From positions 1 through 5,097 of the forward strand of contig JAGGXO010000006.1 in the NCBI GenBank assembly GCA_021163015.1: a DNA stretch of 5,097 bases. The letters run 5' to 3'. The notes under the pieces were generated by a model. That model saw only the letters and a program-made list of their open reading frames with translations, did no database searches and was not told where the DNA came from. Position 1 is the first letter of the stretch, and each line of letters starts with the position of its first letter. Shown one piece after another: positions 1-5,097 of the stretch. The stretch comes from Candidatus Bipolaricaulota bacterium. GTDB lineage: Bacteria > Bipolaricaulota > Bipolaricaulia > UBA7950 > UBA9294. A program made the translations under genes and the position numbers.

Positions 1-62
1 CCAGCGATAATCAATGCGACGGGTAAAACCCACCTCAACTTTCCCCGAAGTGCTGTTTTCAC
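1..62 (-). CDS. N-terminus of an exported or membrane protein, cut by the window edge
   Basis: Only about 20 codons are inside the window, so function cannot be assigned. Reading from a GTG at 62-60, the product begins M-K-T-A-L-R-G-K-L-R-W and continues V-L-P-V-A-L-I-I-A. This is a positively charged n-region followed by a hydrophobic stretch, the pattern of a Sec signal peptide or signal anchor. An AAGGTG Shine-Dalgarno at 74-69 sits 6 bases before the GTG. An in-frame ATG at 68-66 directly abuts that site and is a worse start. The gene lies 31 bases beyond the stop of the beta-helix gene (94-96), on the same strand. Its opening (basic residues, then RW plus an aliphatic run) resembles the MKYRW-L-I-L-V-V opening of that neighbour. 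I infer, weakly, that it may be another member of the same exported family. Confidence 0.55.
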   Translation of the reverse strand, partial: MKTALRGKLRWVLPVALIIA

Positions 63-68
63 TAGCAT

Positions 69-74
69 CACCTT
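69..74 (-). promoter_or_regulatory. Ribosome binding site choosing a GTG start at 62
   Basis: Minus-strand AAGGTG ends 6 bases before the GTG at 62-60 and 0 bases before the ATG at 68-66. The spacing favours the GTG as start of the edge gene. Confidence 0.5.
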
Positions 75-82
75 CTTATCAC

Positions 83-110
83 AGTATATTGATTTACTTC
101 CGTCGGTCGA
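83..110 (-). promoter_or_regulatory. Candidate sigma70-type promoter inside the 3' end of the beta-helix gene
   Basis: Minus strand: TCGACC at 110-105 (4 of 6 to TTGACA), a 16-base spacer and TATACT at 88-83 (5 of 6 to TATAAT). The -35 box lies in the codons for the final L-D-R of the beta-helix protein and the -10 lies just past its stop. The predicted start near 76 would leave a leader of only about 14 bases before the GTG at 62, which just includes the ribosome binding site. Support beyond the motif match comes from position: a better promoter sits at the equivalent place in the paralogous remnant (1503-1531). The downstream gene could equally be read through from the beta-helix gene. Confidence 0.35.
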
Positions 111-1473
111 GTTCACCGCCTTGCGTGCTCACGAGGAATGAGAGTCCCTGCGGACAGACCCCGCCTTTATCGTTACCATCGGGCTTACCTGGGCCGGGGA
201 TAATATTGCCTTTACCGGAAACGTAGCCTGAGAATATACGGTCAGTGTCGAAGCACGATCCTTGATACAAAGCTACGCCGTAGCCTTCGTTCTTGATGAT
301 CTCGTTCCCTTCAATGACCGCCTGAGCTGAGGCCCAAAGCCCGATACCGATCGCCGCATTCTCGGACACAGCACAGTTGGATATCGCCGCCTGGGCCGAG
401 TCTACAAGAACAATGCCTGCTCTGTTCTTGGAAACAGTGGAATCAGAGATAGCTATCTGCGCTAACACCCCAACGCAAATACCGTACTCTTTGTTCTGGA
501 AGATGATAGAGTCAGAGATCGTTGTCCGGGCTGAACCACTGATGTTGACGCCATCATGTCTATTCTCGGAGATGTTACAATCAGAGATCGTCGCCTCTGG
601 TGATCCAAAAAAAATAGTGATACCAAAGCTATTCTCAGAGACGGTAGACTCAGAGATCATTACCTGAGCTAACTCCATAAGCCCGATACCACCCCCCTCA
701 TTTCTGGAGATGCTGCAGTCAGAGATTGTGCCCCGAGCCGATCCTGCAAAACCGATGCCGCCATCATTCCGGGAGATGGTAGAGTGAGAGATCGATATCT
801 GTGCGTTGTCAACATTTACGCCCGCTGCCATATTCTCAGAAATGGTAGAGTTAGAAATGGTCGCTCGGGTTGAGTCCCCAAGGTTAATGCCAAACACTTT
901 GTTCTTGGAGATGGTGGAACCGGAGATCGTTACCCGGGCCGAGTTCTCCAGTTTGATGCCATCAATGCCGTTCTCGGAGATCACGGAGTTGGAGATTGTT
1001 GCCTGGGACGAGCCCGTAAGCTCGATACCATCACGCTTGTTCTCGGAAATGCTAGAATCAGAAAGCATAACCTGAGCCAAGCTTTGGATTAGCATGCCGC
1101 ATGCGCAGATATTACCCAAACACCATCCATGCGCTCCCGTAATCTTCAACCCCTCAATCTTGACTGAAACCGTCTGTGTCGCTCCCGCATGCGCAGAGAT
1201 GCAGACCACCGGACCCTCTTCCTTTCCTATAATAGTTGTCTTGTCCGCGCCGGTTCCCTTAAGTGTTAAAGATTTCTCGACTTTGATGTTCTCCGTCCAG
1301 ATTCCGGAAGCGAGACATATGACTGCACCGACCGGAGCCTCATCGATCGCCGCTTGGATCGACTCGCTCGGGTTTACCGTGATTGTGCACGCAGGCTTCC
1401 CCTGAGTAAGGACGGCGATCGAGCTTGCCAACAGAGTTGCCAACACTACCAGGATCAACCAGCGATACTTCAT
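94..1473 (-). CDS. Secreted right-handed parallel beta-helix repeat protein (NosD/pectate-lyase-like fold)
   Basis: 459 residues. Residues 1-24 are a Sec-type signal peptide: MKYRW, a long aliphatic run, then A-V-L-T-Q-G. No lipobox precedes C29, so this is probably a soluble or surface protein rather than a lipoprotein. Residues 36-83 match the opening seen in NosD-like and pectinesterase-like beta-helices (SIQAAIDEAPVG, later ENIKVEKSLTLKGTG). Residues 132-404 are twelve repeats of 21-24 residues with the pattern S-A-Q-A-T-I-S-x-S-x-I-S-E-N-x(2-4)-G-I. The Asn and the following Gly-Ile/Val are present in all twelve, consistent with an Asn ladder in a PbH1 coil. Residues 405-459 form a non-repeat tail with two Cys and a charged DRRK end. 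Cys residues at 118, 123 and 125 lie just before the repeats. The start is set by an AAAGGAGGT site at 1486-1478. No catalytic residues are evident; binding of a surface polysaccharide or a structural role is inference only. The gene looks less GC-rich than the metabolic operon (27 of 60 bases G/C in 421-480, 42 of 60 in 3421-3480, two hand-counted blocks). Confidence 0.93.
   Translation of the reverse strand: MKYRWLILVVLATLLASSIAVLTQGKPACTITVNPSESIQAAIDEAPVGAVICLASGIWTENIKVEKSLTLKGTGADKTTIIGKEEGPVVCISAHAGATQTVSVKIEGLKITGAHGWCLGNICACGMLIQSLAQVMLSDSSISENKRDGIELTGSSQATISNSVISENGIDGIKLENSARVTISGSTISKNKVFGINLGDSTRATISNSTISENMAAGVNVDNAQISISHSTISRNDGGIGFAGSARGTISDCSISRNEGGGIGLMELAQVMISESTVSENSFGITIFFGSPEATISDCNISENRHDGVNISGSARTTISDSIIFQNKEYGICVGVLAQIAISDSTVSKNRAGIVLVDSAQAAISNCAVSENAAIGIGLWASAQAVIEGNEIIKNEGYGVALYQGSCFDTDRIFSGYVSGKGNIIPGPGKPDGNDKGGVCPQGLSFLVSTQGGELDRRK
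262..1080 (-). repeat. Twelve tandem ~69-base coding repeats (beta-helix coils)
   Basis: The region codes residues 132-404 of the beta-helix protein. Each unit is 21-24 codons and ends in a recurrent block coding I-S-E-N or close variants; on the plus strand this appears as repeated 'ttctcggagat'-like words. Units have diverged in DNA and vary in length: one near residue 223 and one near residue 340 are shortened. No two adjacent units are identical, so the array is old rather than freshly amplified. It is a protein repeat, not a CRISPR or satellite. Confidence 0.85.
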
Positions 1474-1477
1474 TTTG

Positions 1478-1486
1478 ACCTCCTTT
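1478..1486 (-). promoter_or_regulatory. Strong ribosome binding site of the beta-helix gene
   Basis: AAAGGAGGT on the minus strand is nearly a full complement of the 16S 3' end. It lies 4 bases before the ATG at 1473-1471. It fixes the start and suggests high translation of this gene. Confidence 0.85.
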
Positions 1487-1502
1487 ACTGGATGATACCA
1501 CG

Positions 1503-1531
1503 ATCATACTTTTCTTACCTCCGCCGGTCAA
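1503..1531 (-). promoter_or_regulatory. Near-consensus sigma70-type promoter of the beta-helix gene
   Basis: Minus strand: TTGACC at 1531-1526 (5 of 6), a 17-base spacer, and TATGAT at 1508-1503 (5 of 6). The predicted start is near 1496, giving a leader of about 23 bases that holds the ribosome binding site at 1486-1478. This is the best promoter match found by eye in the window. The -35 box overlaps the last codons of the upstream beta-helix remnant (its F-D-R-R-R end) and the remnant's TAA lies in the spacer. The promoter therefore belongs to DNA that was once the 3' end of a neighbouring gene copy. Confidence 0.72.
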
Positions 1532-1706
1532 ACCTAGCCCCTTGAGCACTCACGAGGAGTGAAAGTTCCTGCGAACAGACTGCGACTTCATCGTTACCAT
1601 ACGGCTTTCTTGAGAAAGGGATATGGTTACGCTTGCCAGAGAGTACCAAGTCGGTGACAGCGCATGGCTCTGACAGGCACCAAGCCGTAGCCTCTATTCT
1701 TGGATT
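1515..1706 (-). pseudogene. Truncated, frameshifted remnant of a beta-helix paralogue (C-terminal tail only)
   Basis: This stretch is a degenerate copy of the 3' end of the intact beta-helix gene (about 94-297). Its terminal frame reads S-G-K-R-N-H-I-P, then K-P-Y-G-N-D-E, V-C-S-Q-E-L-S, L-L-V-S-A-Q-G and F-D-R-R-R. The intact gene has S-G-K-G-N-I-I-P, K-P-D-G-N-D-K, V-C-P-Q-G-L-S, F-L-V-S-T-Q-G and L-D-R-R-K. The preceding part, K-N-R-G-Y-G matching K-N-E-G-Y-G, is in a different frame, so at least one frameshift or deletion falls near 1640-1690. Over the last 84 bases about three quarters of positions match by hand count. Everything upstream (signal peptide and helix coils) is gone. An ORF of 64 codons survives here but has no ribosome binding site of its own; I treat it as a relic. 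Its end still supplies the promoter of the next gene. Confidence 0.8.
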
Positions 1707-1711
1707 CAACT

Positions 1712-1739
1712 CTCAAGTGCTCTTCGTGTCTTTCGTGCT
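1712..1739. repeat. Short CACGAA-type imperfect repeat
   Basis: On the minus strand the stretch reads AGCACGAAAGACACGAAGAG and then CACTTGAG: about three copies of an 8-9 base unit built on CACGAA, the last one diverged. In one frame it codes H-E-R-H-E-E-H. Similar CACGAA-rich arrays occur between genes in various environmental bacterial genomes (general recollection, not searched). It lies exactly between the broken end of the beta-helix remnant and the metabolic operon, so it may mark a rearrangement junction. Confidence 0.5.
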
Positions 1740-1782
1740 GAATTCTCTTGCTCTTCCCTCTTGAGAGATCCCCGATAGAAGA

Positions 1783-1810
1783 AAAGCCGGCCCATGTATG
1801 GACCGGCTTT
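1783..1810 (-). terminator. Hairpin terminator of the fumarase-malic enzyme operon
   Basis: Two 13-base arms (AAAGCCGGTCCAT and ATGGGCCGGCTTT on the minus strand) pair fully except for one G-U, with a loop of 2-4 bases. The hairpin is followed by TCTTCTATC. It starts 28 bases past the malic enzyme stop. On the plus strand the mirror hairpin is followed by TTTCTGATTTTAT, so it could stop transcription from either side and insulate the operon from the beta-helix cluster. Confidence 0.85.
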
Positions 1811-1837
1811 CTGATTTTATCACGTAATCTGCTTTGG

Positions 1838-3211
1838 TCAGTCGCTTGGCGGAGGGGCGATGTGACCAGCATCCATGAGGATCTTTGTCTCCTGTTGTGC
1901 GTGGCGGATCTTCGTCTTCGCTTCGTGGCGCAGTTCGTCTTCGGTCAGGATACGCCGCGCGATCCCCTGCTCAATTGCCTTCATCCCCACTGCTACGGCT
2001 TCGTTTACGAATACCTCTGTCTCCATCATCGTGGGGACGATGTAGTCCTCGCTGATTCCCTTCTTCTCCGCCGTCTCGGCGATGGCGTGCGCAGCGGCGA
2101 TCGCCATTTCGTCGGTGATCGTCTTTGCGAAGACGTCGAGGGTGCCACGGAAGATCCCCGGGAAGCCTATGGAGTTATTCACCTGGTTAGGGAAGTCCGA
2201 CCTTCCCGTGCCAACGATGCGTAGTCCGGCCTCTTTCGCCTCCCACGGCCAGATCTCGGGAGTGGGATTGGCCATGATGAACGCGATGGCGTCCTTGTTC
2301 ATCGCCCTCAGCCACTCCTGCTTGATCGTCCCTGGCCCGGGCTTGGAGGCGGCGATCAACACGTCGCTCCCCGCGATGGCAGCGGCCATATCACCGGTGC
2401 GATGCTCGGCGTTCGTCACCTGCGCGTAGTGCCACTTGTACGGGTTCTTGTCCTGGTTCTTTTCCAGGTCCTCGCGCCCCGGATGGAGGATTCCGCGGGT
2501 ATCGACCATGATCACATTGCCAGCAGGGACGCCGGCAGAGAGAAGGATGCGCACAAAGGCGATGTTCGCTGAACCGGTTCCGATTACGCAGTAGGTAATC
2601 TTGTTCATGTCCTTGCCGATGACCTTGAGGGCATTGATCAGCCCGGCGAGGGTGATCGACGCCGTCCCCTGTTGGTCATCATGCCACACCGGGATGTCGA
2701 GCTCCTCACGCAGCCGATCGAGGATGTAGAAGCACTTCGGATTAGCGAAGTCCTCCAGGTTGATCCCCCCGAATCCTGGGGCGATCCACTTCACCGCTTG
2801 AATGATCTCCTCTGGGTCCTGCGTGTCGAGCATGATCGGGAACGCCCCGACTCCACCCAAGTACTTGAACAGAAGCGCTTTCCCCTCCATCACCGGTAGA
2901 CCGGCGTGCGGCCCGATGTTACCCAGACCGAGGACGCGCGAGCCATCGGAGACGACAGCAACGGTGTTTGCCTTGTTCGTGTAGTCGAAGACCTTGCTCT
3001 GGTCGGCCTCGATCTCCTTGCAGGGAGCGGCCACACCGGGCGTGTACCAGATCCCGAAGTCGTCGACGCTGGTCACAGCGCACTTGAGCGCCGTCTCGAT
3101 CTTGCCGTGATAGAACGAATGCCACCCAGGCGCCTTCTGTGCCGGAATCGCTGCCTGCTTCTTCATCTCTTCTGCGCCAATGTGCTCCGCGCTGATGCGC
3201 TCTTTGCTCAT
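1838..3211 (-). CDS. Malic enzyme, short bacterial type, NAD(P)-dependent
   Basis: 457 residues. Catalyses oxidative decarboxylation of malate to pyruvate and CO2 in the cytoplasm. The N-terminal domain has [10 protein letters not shown] with catalytic Tyr56, [20 protein letters not shown] with the likely catalytic Lys111, and the metal site NLED (Glu153, Asp154) plus WHDDQQGTA (Asp178, Asp179). The Rossmann domain has [11 protein letters not shown] at 209-219 and an acidic residue in VDTRG (Asp237), which leans towards [11 protein letters not shown] (313-320) and [11 protein letters not shown] (336-346) are family signatures. Many relatives have His where Gln181 stands in DDQQGTA; this looks like natural subfamily variation. 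The start is the ATG at 3211-3209, preceded by AAGGAG at 3223-3218 with a 6-base gap. The frame stays open to 3349, but that extension lies inside the fumarase beta gene and is not family-like. ATG overlaps the beta stop as ATGA (3211-3208), implying translational coupling. The last ~37 residues are a variable charged tail. Confidence 0.95.
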   Translation of the reverse strand: MSKERISAEHIGAEEMKKQAAIPAQKAPGWHSFYHGKIETALKCAVTSVDDFGIWYTPGVAAPCKEIEADQSKVFDYTNKANTVAVVSDGSRVLGLGNIGPHAGLPVMEGKALLFKYLGGVGAFPIMLDTQDPEEIIQAVKWIAPGFGGINLEDFANPKCFYILDRLREELDIPVWHDDQQGTASITLAGLINALKVIGKDMNKITYCVIGTGSANIAFVRILLSAGVPAGNVIMVDTRGILHPGREDLEKNQDKNPYKWHYAQVTNAEHRTGDMAAAIAGSDVLIAASKPGPGTIKQEWLRAMNKDAIAFIMANPTPEIWPWEAKEAGLRIVGTGRSDFPNQVNNSIGFPGIFRGTLDVFAKTITDEMAIAAAHAIAETAEKKGISEDYIVPTMMETEVFVNEAVAVGMKAIEQGIARRILTEDELRHEAKTKIRHAQQETKILMDAGHIAPPPSD

Positions 3212-3801
3212 CCTTCTCTCCTTTCGATCTGTGAATGAATCCGTGCAAGGTTCTTCTGAACCTGTCCAGTAATCTTGTTGTACATGCTTTTGCCGTGAGA
3301 ATCCATCGAGACAGTCAGCGGCCCAAACTCCTTGACGGAGAGGGCCCACACCGCCTCCGCCATCCCTAGCTCCGAGAGCCAGTACACGTTCGTGACCTCG
3401 CTGATCGCCCGCGCGGCAAGCGCCCCCGCTCCGCCGGTGTAGTGGACATACACCGCTCCCACCTTCTCCAGGGCCGCCAAGGTTTTCTCTCCCATCCCGC
3501 CCTTACCGACGATGATCCGTACCGGGAATCTCTCCAGGAAGCGCTCCTCAAAGATCTCCATCCGTGCCGATGTCGTTGGACCAGCGGAGACGATCTTCCA
3601 TTTACCATCATCCTGCTTCACCACCGGGCCGCAGTGATAAAGGGCCAGGCCTTCCACGCAGAACGGCGCCCCGTGTTCGAGCATCATCAAATGGGCCTCG
3701 TCACGAGCAGTGAACATTGTCCCTGTGAGATAGATCGTATCCCCCACATGCAGGTCGCGTGCCTCCTGTTCGGAGATCGGAGTAGCGAGCATGCGTTCCA
3801 C
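3208..3801 (-). CDS. Class I fumarate hydratase, beta subunit (C-terminal domain)
   Basis: 197 residues, full length for the beta chain of two-subunit class I fumarase/tartrate dehydratase. Together with the alpha chain it interconverts fumarate and malate. Visible motifs, in order: LTGTMFTARDEAH (25-37), ALYHCGPVV (53-61), SAGPTTSARM (72-81), GKGGMG (99-104), TGGAGALAA (122-130), and ELGMAEAVW followed by MDSHGKSMY (166-174). The Thr and Arg in these motifs belong to the substrate site in the family. The start is the GTG at 3801-3799, immediately after the alpha TAA (3804-3802). GAGGTGA at 3813-3807 sits 5 bases upstream, whereas the ATG at 3792-3790 would be 14 bases away, so GTG is preferred. 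L(+)-tartrate dehydratase is a related alternative. The malic enzyme neighbour, which uses malate, favours fumarase. Confidence 0.94.
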   Translation of the reverse strand: MERMLATPISEQEARDLHVGDTIYLTGTMFTARDEAHLMMLEHGAPFCVEGLALYHCGPVVKQDDGKWKIVSAGPTTSARMEIFEERFLERFPVRIIVGKGGMGEKTLAALEKVGAVYVHYTGGAGALAARAISEVTNVYWLSELGMAEAVWALSVKEFGPLTVSMDSHGKSMYNKITGQVQKNLARIHSQIERREG

Positions 3802-4662
3802 TTACATCACCTCGACCCTTCCATCCGCGTCGATCTCCACACGTGCTCGCCGATCGGCCCAGCACTGGTAGATGATTCCCACCGGAAGCGAAGCCGGGTG
3901 CCGATGTGCGTACTCGATGTGTACGTCGAGGCAGGTTGTCTTCCCTCCTAGCCCCATCGGACCGATCCCGCTCTCGTTGATCAGATCGCGCAATTCCTCT
4001 TCCAGAGAGGCGATACTCGCTTCTGGATGGCGGGCGCCTACCGGACGCAAGAGAGAGAGCTTGGCAAGCTTCATCGACAGGTCCGCTCCCCCTCCGATCC
4101 CCACGCCGATTATCCCTGGAGGACACGGTCTCCCCACGCAGGCAACGACATGATCGACGATGAACCTCTTCACTCCGGTGATCCCGTCTCCTGGTGGAAG
4201 CATTTTCAGAGCAGAGCAGTTCTCGCTCCCACCACCTTTGGGAAGAACATGGATTGTACAGCGATCCCCGTCGATCAAGTCCCACGTTATGTGAGGGACG
4301 TGATCGCCCACGTTGTTGCCCGTGTTCTCCCCGGTAAGGGGATGAACTGCGTTCGGGCGAAGCGGTATTTCCCTCGTTGCCTGACTAACAGCATCGACGA
4401 TCAGGGCGCGTAGAGAAGAAAGGCCGGGGTAGCTGACACCCACGCGCACGATGAACGTTTGAATCCCCGTGTCTTGGCACATGGGAATCGATCCGGCCCG
4501 TGCGATCTCCGCGTTCTTCAGAATCGTCTCCAACTGCACTCGCGCCAGCCCCTGTTCCGATTCCTTGGCCTGTTCGAGGGCGGCAACAACATCGCAAGGT
4601 AGTATCGTCTCTGCCTTGCGGATCGCCTCGACTAGCGCGAGTCTGATCTCATCGTGCTCCAT
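3802..4662 (-). CDS. Class I fumarate hydratase, alpha subunit ([4Fe-4S] domain)
   Basis: 286 residues, normal length for the alpha chain. It binds the catalytic [4Fe-4S] cluster. Three Cys fit the ligand pattern of the family: Cys62 in PMCQDTG, Cys180 in CPPGIIGVGIGG, and Cys267 in IIYQCWAD. Their spacing of 118 and 87 residues is close to that of single-chain FumA-type enzymes. Other family segments are HPLTGENTGNN (107-117), PKGGGSENCSAL (141-152) and GLGGKTTCLDVHIEY (237-251). The ATG at 4662-4660 is preceded by GGAGG, with a suitable gap. It is the first gene of the alpha-beta-malic enzyme operon. The enzyme class is oxygen-sensitive, which fits an anaerobic or low-oxygen host (inference). 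A specific tartrate dehydratase function cannot be excluded. Confidence 0.95.
   Translation of the reverse strand: MEHDEIRLALVEAIRKAETILPCDVVAALEQAKESEQGLARVQLETILKNAEIARAGSIPMCQDTGIQTFIVRVGVSYPGLSSLRALIVDAVSQATREIPLRPNAVHPLTGENTGNNVGDHVPHITWDLIDGDRCTIHVLPKGGGSENCSALKMLPPGDGITGVKRFIVDHVVACVGRPCPPGIIGVGIGGGADLSMKLAKLSLLRPVGARHPEASIASLEEELRDLINESGIGPMGLGGKTTCLDVHIEYAHRHPASLPVGIIYQCWADRRARVEIDADGRVEVM
3807..3813 (-). promoter_or_regulatory. Ribosome binding site deciding the GTG start of fumarase beta
   Basis: GAGGTGA lies inside the last codons of the alpha gene, 5 bases before the GTG at 3801. The alpha TAA and beta GTG are directly adjacent, so the two chains of the heteromer are probably translated in near-equal amounts by coupling. 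Confidence 0.7.
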
Positions 4663-4946
4663 TCTTCCTCCAATCCCACAACATTAGCGTAGCCCCCCAA
4701 TCCCACGATAGCAAGGCACAACATTGCAGCTTTATCTGTAGGCAACAAACACGGCAAGAGAGACATCCCTGGGTTTGCTTCTACGGCCGATTCATCCTCT
4801 CGTGAATTGATCTGCTTGTGGGAGAGGACTCTGCTTGCAGCAGAGGACGAAGATGAACTATCCTGTCTATATGTGCTCTTTAAGTGCGAGACGAGATGCT
4901 CGGATGAAAAGTGCTCAGCGATCATGACTAAGGAAGGTGGTCTGTG
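4663..4946. other. Divergent intergenic region between the fumarase operon and glgA
   Basis: 284 bases that must hold the promoters of both the fumarase operon (minus) and glgA (plus). I see no near-consensus promoter. Weak options are TTGCAG, 18 bases, TATCCT at 4835-4864 for glgA, and on the minus strand TTGCTA, 17 bases, TACGCT just upstream of fumarase alpha. CCAATCCCAC occurs twice (4670-4679 and 4697-4706), 27 bases apart, near the fumarase side. Two small inverted repeats lie towards glgA (4795-4828 and 4829-4845). A 106-codon minus-strand frame that crosses this region overlaps the fumarase start and looks like chance. Confidence 0.6.
4795..4845. repeat. Two adjacent inverted repeats upstream of glgA
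   Basis: TCCTCTC (4795-4801) pairs with GAGAGGA (4822-4828) across a 20-base loop. Immediately next to it, CTCTGC (4829-4834) pairs with GCAGAG (4840-4845) across a 5-base loop. The shared word AGAGGAC also recurs (4823-4829 and 4842-4848). They could be operator half-sites or a leader hairpin in either direction. Short arms like these can arise by chance. Confidence 0.35.
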
Positions 4947-5097
4947 ATGCATACGGTGTTGGTCTCGGCAGAGGTGTCGCCGTTTGCCAAGGCGGGTGGG
5001 CTCGCCGATGTAGCTTCTGCTCTACCGCGCGCGTTGAACGCGCTTGGTGTTGACGTGCGCGTGGTCATGCCCAAGTACCGGGGCGTTGAAGTGAAGA
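4947..5097 (+). CDS. glgA: Glycogen/starch synthase (ADP-glucose type), N-terminal part, cut by the window edge
   Basis: The first 50 residues read [22 protein letters not shown], then [18 protein letters not shown]. This is the start of GT5-family glycogen synthases, which transfer glucose from ADP-glucose to a growing alpha-1,4-glucan. Lys15 corresponds to the ADP-glucose-contacting Lys of the KTGGL motif; here the motif is KAGGL, a mild variation. AAGGTGG at 4934-4940 lies 6 bases before the ATG. A GTG at 4944-4946 is in frame directly before it and would add one residue. The gene is divergent from the fumarase operon and probably separately regulated. Most of the protein lies outside the window. 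Confidence 0.93.
   Translation, partial: MHTVLVSAEVSPFAKAGGLADVASALPRALNALGVDVRVVMPKYRGVEVK

Noticed and set aside
377..1075. Plus-strand frames rich in F-S-E-M and L-E-M-V words
   Set aside because: They are antisense readings of the beta-helix repeats and owe their apparent periodicity to them.
262..1080. Regularly spaced repeats suggesting a CRISPR array
   Set aside because: The period is about 69 bases, units are diverged throughout with no constant repeat/unique spacer split, and they code a continuous beta-helix.
1387..1389. C29 of the beta-helix protein as a lipoprotein Cys
   Set aside because: The preceding residues G-K-P-A do not form a lipobox, and a normal signal peptide end lies a few residues earlier.
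1515..1709. 64-codon open frame as a genuine small gene
   Set aside because: It aligns with only the tail of the neighbouring beta-helix protein, needs a frame change for its upstream part, and has no ribosome binding site.
1748..2224. 158-codon plus-strand frame opposite the malic enzyme 3' end
   Set aside because: It runs through the terminator hairpin and antisense to well-conserved malic enzyme codons; it is a shadow frame of GC-rich coding DNA.
3212..3349. 46-residue N-terminal extension of malic enzyme
   Set aside because: It lies wholly inside the fumarase beta gene in another frame and has no family likeness. The ATG at 3211 has a ribosome binding site and ATGA coupling.
4632..4952. 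106-codon minus-strand open frame upstream of fumarase alpha
   Set aside because: It overlaps both the fumarase start and the glgA ribosome binding site, has a Ser run and no domain-like pattern. The flanking genes both have good starts of their own.

Overview
The window is a compact piece of a bacterial chromosome. It carries three metabolic genes on the minus strand, the first 50 codons of glycogen synthase on the plus strand, and a cluster of exported-protein genes on the minus strand. The metabolic genes are typical of a bacterium with fermentative or anaerobic central metabolism: a two-subunit oxygen-sensitive [4Fe-4S] fumarase and a short bacterial-type malic enzyme. No universal marker is present, so the phylum cannot be fixed from sequence. 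The beta-helix protein with its short Cys-containing tail reminds me of Bipolaricaulota (OP1)-like genomes, but that is unsearched recollection and weak.

Layout, right to left (the direction of minus-strand transcription): glgA starts at 4947 and runs off the right edge on the plus strand. A 284-base divergent intergenic region (4663-4946) holds small inverted repeats and no convincing strong promoter. Next come fumarase alpha (3802-4662), fumarase beta (3208-3801, GTG start directly after the alpha stop) and malic enzyme (1838-3211, ATGA overlap with beta). They form a tight operon for fumarate -> malate -> pyruvate + CO2, closed by a strong hairpin terminator at 1783-1810.

Downstream of the terminator the character changes. 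A truncated, frameshifted remnant of a beta-helix gene (about 1515-1706) preserves only the 3' tail of such a gene. A short CACGAA-type repeat (1712-1739) lies exactly at its broken end. The remnant's last codons contain the -35 box of a near-consensus promoter (1503-1531). That promoter drives an intact secreted right-handed beta-helix protein (94-1473) with twelve ~23-residue repeats and the same C-terminal tail. The 3' end of the intact gene carries a similarly placed, weaker promoter-like sequence (83-110). It is followed by the start of another gene (minus strand, 1-62) whose first residues look like a signal peptide. This end of the window therefore looks like part of a decaying or expanding tandem array of exported beta-helix proteins, in which the tail of one gene carries the promoter of the next.

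No RNA gene, CRISPR array, insertion sequence or complete mobile element was seen. The most unusual observations are the tail-embedded promoters and the array structure; the operon genes are conventional.
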